Shown in pieces: positions 11,084 through 26,600 of a stretch of 64,000 nucleotides of DNA. Both the position numbers and the translations under genes were made by a program. The notes below the pieces were generated by a model. It had not been told where the DNA came from. It saw only the letters and a list, made by a program, of their open reading frames with translations, and searched no databases. Origin of the DNA: Monosiga brevicollis MX1 (lineage: Eukaryota > Opisthokonta > Choanoflagellata > Craspedida > Salpingoecidae); the NCBI RefSeq assembly GCF_000002865.3, contig NW_001865058.1, forward strand, positions 77,832 to 141,831. Direction: 5' to 3'. Positions within the stretch are counted from its first letter, which is position 1. Every line of letters starts with the position of its first letter.

Positions 11084-14000
11084 CTACTCGTCCGTTTTCT
11101 CAATCACAACGAGCAAGTCCTGGCCAGATACCGTATCGCCGCTGGCCACATGAACCTCCCGCACAACGCCGGCAAAAGGGGCCGCGACACTCGTCTCCAT
11201 TTTCATGGCATTGAGTACGACCAACGATTGGTTGGCCTTGACAACATCACCAACCCGAACATTGACACCCACCACAGCTCCGGGCATTGGTGCGCCTAAG
11301 AATGATTTGGAAGTGGGGTGAGTGCAAGAATAAAAGTGTGGTTCATGGTAGGTCGGCTGAAATGGAGCACGACTGCCTCAACCATATCGTATCGTACCAA
11401 GATGGCCAGGATCGTGCTTCTTGGCCTTGGGACGAGCCACCAGTTCAGCAGCTGCCGAGCTCTTGCGATCAGGGACGAAAATGGAGCGTGGCATGCCGTT
11501 CACGTCAAAGAAGACCTGGCGCTCGCCCTCTTCGTTCAGATCACCCGTCGCCAAATACTTGACCAACAGAGTCTTGCCTGAGATTTGGGCCAGCCACAGA
11601 CAAAAGTTTGTGTGAGGGGGCTTCAAGAAAACAGTGTGCATGCATGGGCCGGTCAGAGCAACTGTAGCAATGTTGCGCGATAATGACGGCCCCAAGAATC
11701 ATACCATTCTCCAGGTCAACAGTGACTTCTTCTCCAGGCTTCATGGGGGCCAAGAATTCTTTGGTGCCCAATCGCGACACTTGGCCAAACTCGGCCATGA
11801 AGTTGCGGTACTCGTCGTACTCCTAATCACACACTCGCGGTCAGACATGCGCCCGAGGGGTAGCAAAAACGATCGACAGCAGACATCCAGACAGTCAGTG
11901 ACACAGGAGACATGCCTTGGGATACATGGCGCTGCTCATGAGGTCACCATCGGAAATATGTTCATGGGCCAGGTGATCCAAATGCTGCACGCTCTCTTCC
12001 GAGTGTTTGCGATGCAGTTCCACGCGCAGGGCATCCAGGTCCATGGGTTCCATGCCAGCACCAGGACGGCCCTCGATGTGGCCCTGACCGCGGGTGATCT
12101 TGGAGCGAAGAGGTTCGGGGAAGCCGCCCTTGGGCGTGCCGAGATAGCCTTGGAAATACTCGACGACAGATCGGGGGAAAGACAAGGTCTCGGCACGCTC
12201 ACGCACGTCTTCCTCGCTCAAGTGGTTCTGTACCATAAATTGCGCCAAGTCGCCCACAACCTTGCTGCTGGGCGTGACCTTGATAATGTCACCGCAGAGT
12301 CGGTTGGCGGCCTTGTAAGCCAGCTTGATGGAACGCCATTGACTGGCCAGGCCCAGGGAGTTGGCCTGGAAATGCAGGTTTGTGTATTGGCCGCCGGGAA
12401 TCTCGTGCTCAAAAACGTCAAAGCTACCGCTCTTTTGTCCAGATTCTGCGATGAGTGAGCAAGCAGTCAACAGATCCATGAGGGCTAGCCCGACCACAGA
12501 TATGACTTGGCAAGATGCCAAACAAGCTGGTCGTCTGAGAGGTGGTGCCGTGAAAGAGTCTGAAGTTGCGAGCCAACAAACAAGCCACAAAAGCTTACCA
12601 AAGGGAGCGTAAAGCCCACGGATGCTCTCCCAGTACTCGTTGATTTCGCGGAGGTGATCCAGATCGACGCCGCAGTCCTTTTGAGTACCGGCAAAATGGC
12701 TGGCAATGGCGCCCATGCTGGGCTGAGATGTCATTCCAGACATGCTGTCAACGCAGGCATCCACCACATCTGCTCCAGCATCCAAGGCCGCAATCATGGA
12801 AGCCACGCCAAGACCTGAAGTGTCGTGGGTGTGCACGTGGATGGGCATTGTGGGGTGCTCACGACGCAGCGCAGAGATGAGCGTTTTGGTCGCCTTGGGC
12901 TTGAGAAGACCAGCCATGTCCTTGATGCAGAGCACATGCACATTGGCATCGCTCAAGCGGCGAGCGAGTTCAAGGTAGTAGTCCAGGTTGTACTTGTCCT
13001 TCTTGGGATCTGAGACGTCACCTAGGTGTTCACAAGCAAACGAGAAAGGTAGAAGGAAGAAAACGAAAACGTTAGAGGGAGAGAAAGAGTCCGGCAAGGA
13101 AGGCGTTGTTGCAGCGTGCCCATCTTCTTGACAAATGCCCCTCGTACCAGTGTAGCAGATGGCTGCTTCAACCACGCCACCCGCAGCGCCGGCAGCGTCG
13201 ATGCCGAGCAGCAGGTTGTCCATGTAGTTCAAGCTGTCAAAAACGCGGAAAACGTCCATGCCATATTTGTGAGCCGTTTCGCAAAACTTGTAAATGACAT
13301 TGTCGGCATACGCGGTGTAGCCCACGGCGTTGGCGCCGCGCAGCAGCATCTGGAATGGGATGTTCGGCACAAGCTCACGCATGTGCTCCAAACGCTCCCA
13401 GGGGCACTCGTGCAGGAAACGCAGCGCAACATCAAACGTTGCACCACCCCAGTTCTCCAGCGAATACATGTCTGAGTAGAACCACGATGGCAAGAGTGGT
13501 CGGGTCAGAGACAGTGAATGATCGCAACTTTGGGAATGCCCCCAAACTTCTGCCGCGCTTACTTTGAAAGGCCTGAGACGTGTGTGGCGCAATTTTGAGA
13601 ATATCATTGGTGCGCACGCGTGTGGCCAGCAGGGATTGGTGGGCATCGCGCCAGGTCGTGTCCATAAGGAGGGCGCCTTCGTGGTCTCGGACTGCCTAAA
13701 TGTTTGAACATTGGGTATGATCCCGCGTCAGCTCGGGAAAAAAAAAATAAAAAAATAAAAAAATAAATAAAAATTGAAGAATGAAGGAAGAAACATCAGG
13801 ATCACCCACCTTTGCAAAAGCTTCAGGGCCTTGGCGATCGAGAATGTTTTTGAAGCCTTTGTTGCTCGACTTGTTGGGCAGCTTTTCGGGCATGATGACC
13901 TGAACGGGGGCGGGCTCGCCTTGCGCGCCGACCACAGAGGTGCCGTTGACGATACTGTCGGCCAAATAGCGGAGAAGCTTGTTAGCGCGGTTGCGGCGGT

Positions 14001-14244
14001 GGGGGAACTCCATGAGTTCAGGATTCTCCTCGATGAAGCGGGTGGTGCAGTCACCGGCAACGAAGACGGGATGGCGCAGCACGTTGAGCAGAAAGGGAAT
14101 GTTTGTCTTGACGCCACGAATACGCGACTCGACCAATGCGCGTCGGACTTTGCGCGAGGCATCGTCCAGGGTCGCGGACGTAGCCGTCACCTATCGGGCC
14201 AATCATGACAAGCAGCATGAGCTCTAAAGTCAAGGTTATTTAGG

Positions 14245-14304
<60 letters not shown>

Positions 14305-16704
14305 GGGAAAAGCCAGTTCTGCCATGTGGCGCTGGCAGTCTGGAAAAGCGAAAAGCGAAAAAAAAAAAAAAAGGTTGGAAAACCAACCTTCATCAGCATG
14401 GAATCGTAGTAGGGCAGGACGCGAGCCCCCGGGTGAAGCGAGCCACTATCAAGTCGGATGCCAAAGCCACCAGCAGGACGCCAGACGTCAATGCGTCCTG
14501 CAAGAAACAAGGGTCGTCAGGGAAGGTACGATAAGGGTAGAAACAGGTGGTGATATGAGCGAACCGGCCACGATATGCCAAAGGCAATGTTGGGGCTTGG
14601 TGGGTCACACAGAAACGTACTGAGGAGACTTACCAGTATCAGGGGCAAAATCGTTGAGGGGGTCCTCTGTGGTGATGCGGCACTGAATGGCATAGCCACG
14701 CGTGGACAGGTTCTCTTGCTTGAGGCCCAGATCTGCCAATGAGGCGCCACTGGCAATGCGCAACTGAGTTTGAACCAAATCGATGCCCGTGACCTAAATT
14801 AACGACGGTGATGAGTCAAGGGCGCTGCCATATAATATGAAGCACCGGTGGTCACTTGTGGACGCGGGGGGGTTCGGGTCTGAAAGAATTGCGATTGTGC
14901 TTGTCAATACCTGCTCAGTGACGGTGTGTTCCACTTGAATTCGGGGGTTGACTTCCATAAAGTAATGCCTGGCATACAAATCCACGCGACATGGCATCAG
15001 AGCAGGGCGAGTAGGGGCAACACCGAACGAGGGCCAGACAAAAAGTTGACGTGCACAACGTACTGGTTCGTTTCCGGGTCCAAGAGAAATTCAACAGTGC
15101 CAGCATTGGAATAGTTGATGGCTTTGGCCAAACGCACGGCGTCCTATGAGCCGCAGCAAGGGGTTGAGGAGTGCGTGAGACGGAGCTGGGGCCAAATTCA
15201 AACAACCGTGCAACGTTTTTTTTTTTTTGACTCACGTTGCAAATGTTCATGCGAACATCCTCGGGCAACTTTGGGGCAGGGGCGATCTCAACCACCTAAG
15301 AGCAAAGGCAGAGGGAACATTGAAATGCGTCGTCGAGGCAAAGGCGCTGAGAAAGCAGGGCAGTTATACCTTTTGGTGACGACGCTGGACTGAGCAATCG
15401 CGTTCGAAAAGGTGCACGACATCGGTGCCATCACCGACGATCTGGACCTCAATGTGGCGGGGGCGGGGCACAAAGCGCTCGACAAACACAGCACCATCAC
15501 CAAAAGCGGCCTGGGGCAAAAGGAAAGGAAAGGAAAAAACAAAACAAAACGCACAATCATGCGTGAGTGGTCAACATGGACAGACGGCAGTCAGAAGTCA
15601 ACCGGAGAAGGAAGAAGCAGGGGTTAAAACTGAAAAGGAGGGCAAGGGCAGGAGAGAAGATTGAGGGGCAGCCACGTACGAGCGCTTCGGAGCGGCAGCG
15701 GTTGATGGCTTCCTCGAGTTGTTCGGGCTTGTGCACGATGCGCATGCCACGTCCGCCACCACCCATGGACGCCTTGACAATGACGGGGTAGTTACAGCCA
15801 TTGGGTCCTTCCACAAATTCACGAGCTTCTTCAACGCTTTGCACGGCATCGGTGCCGGGGACGACGGGGAGACCATGTTCGAGCGCCAGGGCACGGGCCT
15901 GGGTTTTATCACCAAAGCGGGACAGTTGCTTGCTATTGGGACCGACGAAAACAATGCCAGCTTCTTCGCAAGCACGGCTGAGTTCAACCGACTCGCTAAG
16001 AAAGCCGTAGCCTGGGTGAATGGCGTCCACCTGGGTGCGTTGGGGAGGGGCAACGGATGATGTCATCGGGACGTGAGGCGCGTACGGATGCGAGGTCAAA
16101 CATGCAGGGAGCTTGGGTTCGAAAGAAGTGATGCAGAAAAGAGGTGTGAGTAACCTTGTTGTCAATGGCGATGCGAATAAGGTCAGGGATCGAGAGATAG
16201 GCAGCGACGGGGCCCTTTTCAGGGGCAATCAGATACGCCTCGTCAGCCTTGTAACGGTGCACGGCACTAGGCGAGTGGCGGAGCAAGGGGCAGGGACAAG
16301 GTGAGTCGAGGAGCATGGGATGAGAGCCCAGTCGATCTGGAGCCAACGGCTGACATCGCAGCTTGGACATGGCAAGAGGAATACATACCGGATATCTTCT
16401 TTGCTGTAGACGGCGACGGTGTTCATGTCGAGTTCGGTGGCTGCGCGAAAAATGCGGATGGCAATCTCGCCACGGTTGGCAGCCATCACCTTGCGAATCG
16501 GGCGTTGAACGGCTATCCACGCGAGCGCAAACAACATCACAAAATGTCATGAGGATGGGTTGCATGCGTGATTGATCAAGAGGATGATCAGTGCATGGGG
16601 TTGCTCAAGGGAGGCGACGTACTGTAGTTGCGAGTGGCAGCCGCCACCAGACTGCTGGCGGGGCTCGGGCGGATGAGCCGCCACGCAAACATGCCGATGG
16701 TCAT
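11084..16704 (-). CDS. PC: Pyruvate carboxylase, mitochondrial
   Basis: A biotin enzyme that carboxylates pyruvate to oxaloacetate (anaplerosis, gluconeogenesis). Domains run in the order expected for the single-chain enzyme. An Arg-containing presequence with no acidic residues ([13 protein letters not shown], start 16704) suggests mitochondrial import. The biotin carboxylase part includes [15 protein letters not shown] (16430-16500), the ATP-grasp glycine loop [10 protein letters not shown] (15740-15770) and [15 protein letters not shown] (14910-14960). The carboxyltransferase part has [15 protein letters not shown] (13620-13670), [14 protein letters not shown] (13420-13460), CIKDMAGLL with the carboxylated lysine (12900-12925) and the metal-binding HTHDTSG (12810-12840). 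The C-terminal biotinyl domain in the last exon (11084-11295) has NAMKMET, whose lysine carries biotin. Many introns interrupt the gene; one contains a 57-base poly(A). All key motifs are intact. It is convergent with the gene on its left. Confidence 0.96.
14245..14301. repeat. Poly(A) homopolymer of 57 bases in a pyruvate carboxylase intron
   Basis: An uninterrupted run of A (T on the coding strand) lies in the intron before the exon that begins [10 protein letters not shown]. It could act as an overlong polypyrimidine tract. A second, shorter A run lies about 60 bp to the right. Confidence 0.95.
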
Positions 16705-17312
16705 GCCTGCACGTCTAAAGACCGAGCAGATCAGTGTGAGGTGAGGCAAATTGGAACTGAATCACAAAGCTTGGCCGTGCCGTGATTTGAAAAGTGGCAA
16801 GAGGTGGTTGAGGTGCCCGACGCGCGCGCAAGCCAAGTAGATGGTTGACAGTGCTTGCCACGGTGTTGTGAGGTGCGTCCGTGTAAGTATGAGGTCGAGA
16901 AACAACCAAAAAACAAAGAGAGAGAGAGAGGAGAGAGAGGAGAGAGAGAGAGGAGAGAGAGAAAAGTTCGGGTGCCCGCTTGCCCACACGATTTCCCGCG
17001 CCACATCCACAAACACCACCGAGCCCAAGCAAGTCGAGCGGGCACCATGGCAAATGTACGCGTGCCCCCCCACAACATCCACACAGCCAGATCATCAAAA
17101 GCAGCGATTTGGGTGCTTGAATGCCCATGCAGTGCCAGCAGACGCGGCAGCGGGTATAGGGCTCGTGCGCGTGCCGATGCCAGTGGCCGGAGGCCTGCAT
17201 CACTGAACATTACTTGTGTGCACAACATCCCTTTCGGCTCTCGAACGTGTGAGGTGCTGTCCACCTCTCAACCAAAGTTGCATTTGCGCCCAAGCCGTGG
17301 GCACTCAGAGCG

Positions 17313-17351
<39 letters not shown>
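17313..17351. repeat. (CA)n microsatellite
   Basis: About 19 CA units in the upstream flank of pyruvate carboxylase. Confidence 0.95.
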
Positions 17352-17352
<1 letters not shown>

Positions 17353-17449
17353 TCATGGCCGCCATTTGCATGATCCTCCAAGGCCGGGCCGTACCTCACA
17401 CACACACAAACAATGTGTGTGAAGAAAAATGAAAAATTGAAGAGAGTTT

Positions 17450-17532
17450 GAGAGAGAGTTTGAGAGAGAGAGAGTTTGAGAGATTTTGAGAGAGAGAGAG
17501 AGATTTTGAGAGAGAGAGAGAGAGAGAGAGAT

Positions 17533-17570
<38 letters not shown>

Positions 17571-17642
17571 AGAGGGAGAGCTTGAGAGAGAGAGAGCTCG
17601 ATAGAGATTATGAGAGAGAGAGTTTGAGAGTTTGAGAGAGAG
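17450..17642. repeat. (GA)n tract with regular GTTTGAGA/ATTTTGAGA interruptions
   Basis: GA runs of 8-24 bases are separated by gtttgagag or attttgagag spacers, giving a semi-regular purine tract of about 190 bp. The open frames across it (KLSLSLS-type) are artefacts. Confidence 0.9.
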
Positions 17643-18846
17643 AAAAAAGTTTGAGAGCAAGCGAGCGTTTGATCGATGGTCGGTGCGTGCGGAAAGGAGA
17701 GTCGAGGGCATGCCTTGTGCCGCGAGCCAAGAGCACCAGCAGGGCACAACGACGCTACAGTTGATCACTGAAGCCAGTTCAACGACCATCTTCATCGTTC
17801 ACTGCCGTTCACGTGCCGAGCATTTTAGTTTAACATGTTTTCCTAACTCGATCTCCGTGCGTGTCAGTGGATCGTTTCTTCCCCCTCCTTCCAGCCCCCC
17901 CACGACAGGTTGGCTTATTCGCGTCACCCCTGTCTAGATCTCATTTTTTTCATGGCTCCACCTCCGCCATCATCACCGCCGCCGTCACACCCGCCGCCGC
18001 CGCCGTCGCCGCCGTGTTCGTCGCGTCACTCTCATCGCGCTTCTTCGTCTTCGTCTCTGTCTCTCTGTTTCTCTGTCCGTCCCTGTCTCTGTCTCTAGAT
18101 GCCGTTCAAGATCTATCAATCTCTCTTTTCAACCTCTCCTATTCCAGCTTCTCCTTCAACGCACCCGCCTCTCTCTCTTCTCAGGTTCTTCAGCTCATGC
18201 ACATCTCTGCCTCTAAGCGGCGGTGACGAAACGTTTGGTTGAAGAATGTTTTTCTGCAATGTCCTTAGGCAAACTTGCACGTGTGGGAAAAGGCTGGCTT
18301 ATCAGCTTGTTAAGAAGCGTACGCGTGTGGTGCCTTCAACTCACTGACATCACATTCTTTGCTTGAAGATTGCGACATTATTACGACATCAGCACAGGTA
18401 TGTAAGGTAAAGTGTGTCATTCAATACACTTTGTGTAGATTGCTACCGACCCCATGTCGTAACATCGGACAAACGAAAAAATCGGGAAAAACACAACACA
18501 AACACAGAACACACAAGATCTTGTACAGGAGCAGACGCTGGCACGTGAAGATGCAAATGAACGAGCGCATTAGGGGAGGGGCAGGCGCTGACTCATTGGG
18601 GAGCGTTCGCGCAGTCACTTATTAGGGGAGGGACGTTTAGGCACGTTCGAGAGAGGGACTCAGCAACCACGACAAGCTTGTCAAGTGAACAGCCTGCTGC
18701 TACCTCGAAACACGTCGCTTCTCTTCTTGAGCCATGCATTCATGACATGCCCCAACACAAGCCAGTCAGAAGGGATACAAATTGAGACGCCGCTCCGTGA
18801 TTGCTCCAACAATGATGCATGGAGGTTGAGGCTCGAGCTGGATCGC

Positions 18847-22764
<3,918 letters not shown>

Positions 22765-22848
22765 GTGGCCGGTACTCAAAAATCAAGCTGAATTCTCCTG
22801 CTGAAATCTGCTGCTGCTGCCGCTGCTGCCGCTCGCCGCAACGCGCGC

Positions 22849-22938
<90 letters not shown>

Positions 22939-23628
22939 AAGTGAGCGAAGGCAGTGAGCTATCATAATAATGTCAGAATTTTATTGCCGTCCATCCAGTG
23001 TGGATTGTCAGATGCTTCAAGGGGCGTTGTTACGCACGGAAGTGTTTTACAGACTTTTGCCGGTGGAATTGTGAATAAATGTGGAAACATGGATGATAGA
23101 AGTTGATAGTTAAAGAGTATGCGACTGATTATTCATAGTTACTGAAGAATATTACAAAAGTTTTAACAATGCAAATTATAAAACTATTAAGAAGATGTAG
23201 CAAAACATTGAGTAATAGAGTCTGACAACTAAGAAGATGAAGCAAACATATAACATATAGACGGGTAAAAGACCAGTTGTTGTTGGAAAATATCGAGTTG
23301 TTGATGCAGTTTATCCAACTCGCTGTGGCTGCTTGTGACTCCGACCGCGACCGCGACCCCGACGCGACGACGACGCCATCAAGCTCGATCGTTGCTGCTG
23401 GTGCGTGGCTGTCTTCCTTGCTTCTCCATGCCTTGACCCGTTTGTTGCATGCTTCCTAGCCTCCACGTGCCATGGTAGGGTCAGTGACGGCAGGTCAGTG
23501 ACGGTGGTGGCGCTGATAGTGGGTGTGTGATGTTTCAGGTGGTAGGGCGACGAGAGGAGCGCGCCGTCGTTCGTGGGGCTTGAGGATGAGACCCTCGTGG
23601 AGCGCTGGTCATTAAACAAGCTGCCAAC
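22765..23628. promoter_or_regulatory. Divergent promoter region between gamma-glutamyltransferase and the receptor gene
   Basis: 864 bp separate the two start codons. It contains a GA array next to the gamma-glutamyltransferase start, an AT-rich stretch (about 22960-23290) that contrasts with the GC-rich surroundings, and a GC-rich segment before the receptor ATG. I see no TATA element I would defend. Confidence 0.5.
22851..22936. repeat. (GA)n microsatellite
   Basis: Pure GA for about 86 bp, roughly 90 bp upstream of the gamma-glutamyltransferase start codon. Confidence 0.97.
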
Positions 23629-26600
23629 ATGGCCGTGGCAGCACAAGGCCACCGCCTGTCCTCGCTCAGTCTCCTCGCTCTGGTCGTTTTCCTCTCCTGC
23701 TTGGCGCCGGGTCGAGCGCAGGCCTGTACCGAGTGCATTCGCTCCCCAGCAGCCAACGAAACGTTTTACCTTGATGATCCCAACGGAATTGTCTGGCACA
23801 CCACCAACGCCACTGATCGCAGCGTGATTGTTCGCCTTGCCAAGGCCGATGCCAACTCAGCCTCGGGCTACAGCGATGTCCTTTACAACGGTGAACCCAT
23901 TTTGCGCGAGACGGTGACGCAGACACTCGGTCTCAACCAGCTGGTGCACACTTTCACCGTCGACCCTGGCACCAACTTTGTCATCCTTGTCACTGACGCC
24001 GTCACCAACGAAATTTTGCTCGTCTCCGACCCCTTTGAGATTGAAATCGGTCCGAGCCAATGTCCGCCCCTGCGCCGCCTTGTCTCAGGTGGCACACCCC
24101 TCACGTTCCACATGCAACCTTTTGCTCGTCCCTCGCCTTCTCCCCGCCCCCACTTCCCTATTATGAAAAGACCCGGGTAATGTCATCAGCATCCCACTTC
24201 CACCCGAGGGCGCCGTGATGCAGCTCGATCAAGAGTTTCGACTCGTCGTGAAAGTACGTTAGCTTTGATCTACACCGGCCGATAAAGCTCGTTGTTTCTG
24301 TGCAGACTTGTCTGCATATCTGACCGCCTGGCTGGACTTGGCCTGGCCTGGCCTGCCGGCCATCTCTTCTGTAGAACCTTGAAAATAGCGCTTATCAGAA
24401 CGATACCTTGATTTTCGCCATCATCTGCATCTTTGAAAACGGAACCAAAGCTAGCTTGTCGAAGTGGGGCGTCATTCGCTCTTCCATCGATGCTAGTGAC
24501 GCTAAGGTTGAAGATGCAGATCGGTCTGTTGCGTACACAAGGTTGCCAATCACCAGTTTTCGCTTTGCCGTGCTGTTGGACGGCACGGTTGTAAGCGATG
24601 GCCATGACTGGTACTTTCCAAGTTAGTTGGCGGCTCGAGCCTTGCACCACGCCCACCTGCCTCATCGCAAGGCGTGTTCGGCCCCGCCGTCGCCCTCCCC
24701 TCATTGGTGCTGGTGGCACTGCATACAGTGTTCTTTGCGGATCCCCTTTCCCTGCCCACCGTCCTGGAGCCCGGTTCTGTTTTTAACATCACCATCCGTT
24801 CTCTGCATTTGATGGGCAACGACGTACTGCTTCGACTCGAAAGCCAATCCAACCCAAACATCCGTGAGACTACCGTTCTCGCGAACCCAGGAGCCAGTCG
24901 CACCTATCAATGGACTGTACGTCTTCTTCCTTGTTTCTGCATCCTTCGAAATATCATGCAGCTTTCAGATTGACTCAGCCACTGCGTGCAACGCCCATGG
25001 TGACGGCGCACGCTCGCTTTCGTCACGGTTGCCGATGCTGTTGTAGGTCCCTCACCTTCCTGCTGGCAACGACGAGTACGAACTCTACATGATCGTCGCC
25101 GCCTTTCCCGCGAAAGGATTTACGATCGAGAATGACCTGACCCTGGCTGACAGTGCGTGTCGATATCAAGTCCCATACCAGCGCCCACCTGGCTCAGTAC
25201 TCCAACCCTCATGTTGTTGCTCCTTTGTGTCCCCTCGTGCCGTGTTCTGCCCCTCTAGCTCACACGCTGACGAGCTCCAATGTGCCCTGGCAGCGTTGTC
25301 AGTTGGCTGTTGCCAGCTGGACGGCGCTGCGCTTGGGCCCTTTCACCGCCTCCCTGCGATGGGTCTATGATCATGCTGCACAAGCATCTGAACATGTTCT
25401 GACTCTAGTCAGTGGGACCCCCGACTATGCGCTGGCTACCATGCTCCCCGCTCAGTTAGCACTGGGGGATCACTATCTCCTACGCATCGCCCAGGCAGAG
25501 AACAGCGGCGTTTTTACAGACGTGCTCGAAGCTCTCTCTGTGCTCGATGACGCTTGTCGCAACACGTCCTGTGGTGGTCGGGGCAACTACACAAATGGCC
25601 GGTGCATATGCCCTGCAAGCCATTATGGGCCCGACTGCGAGACAGAGGCCTTCCCCACTCTTGTTGGGTTCTTGCACCAGCCACACCAGGCGCTGCGCGA
25701 GGGTGATGCAAGCAAAGTCATGATTCTGAATAACATGACTTTGGAGGCCTGCATCAATGCATGTGCGCGCACGGACGAGTGTATTGCCGCCACCTACGCG
25801 CAAGGTTGGACCGATGCCGCCCTACAGTGCCGGCTGGTGGTCAACATGAGCTTGGCAAGCCTGGCGTCAATCGAGCGATCGAGTGTGGTGTACGATATGT
25901 TTACCAAACACCCGTGCAACGTGGACAACTGCTCGCTCTGCACAAGCGACGGTGACACCTGCCTTCGCTGTTCCAGCCCAATGAGGTTGTGGGATAACCA
26001 ATGCCTTGTCGACTGTCCGCCTGGGACGCATCTTGACATCGATTCACTTACCCATGGAGAAACGTGCACGCCCTGCCCACCGGGCACCTTTGCACCCGTT
26101 GCAAATGCCGCAGCTTGTGTGGATGCGGCCACCTGCGCACCTGTTGGCATGCAATATGAAGCTCGCGAGCCCACTCCCTCGTCAGATCGCATCTGTCTCA
26201 ATGTAACCGTCTGTGCCGCTCATGAGCGACCCATCATCTTTGCTACCGAGGACACGGACAATGTTTGTGCCAATGCCGCCGTTCCTGTCGAGTTTTACCA
26301 CCCAACGCTGGGGTTCAAATTGGGTACCAGTAGCTTTGATCACCGCTCTGGCCGCTCGACTCAAAATCTGACCCTGCCGTTGCAATCCCCGCTTGGTGCC
26401 ACTGGCTCATTGACCGCCCACCTTGGTCGAACCATGACCACCTTGGACGTGGGCAGCCGACCACCTTTGGCCAATGTTGCCACCACGGCGCACTTGCTTG
26501 CCAACCCGGCGCGTCTCTCCGCCGACCGTCCCGTCCAAGCCTTTCTTCAAGGTGTCTGGAACGATACCGGTGCTTGGGTCCGAGATGGTCATGTGTTGAG

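Larger units (their letters stand above)
16705..18846. other. Intergenic region with GA, CA and CT-rich tracts
   Basis: About 2.1 kb lies between the start of pyruvate carboxylase and the stop of gamma-glutamyltransferase, both on the minus strand. It contains short GA tracts (16918-16965), a CA array, a long GA tract and a CT/CCG-rich stretch (17870-18200). The proline/serine frames there look like composition artefacts. No conserved protein or RNA gene is visible. Confidence 0.65.

Noticed and set aside
17861-18226. Proline/serine-rich frames in the CT/CCG-rich stretch
   Set aside because: Composition-driven, in several frames at once, without splice or start context.
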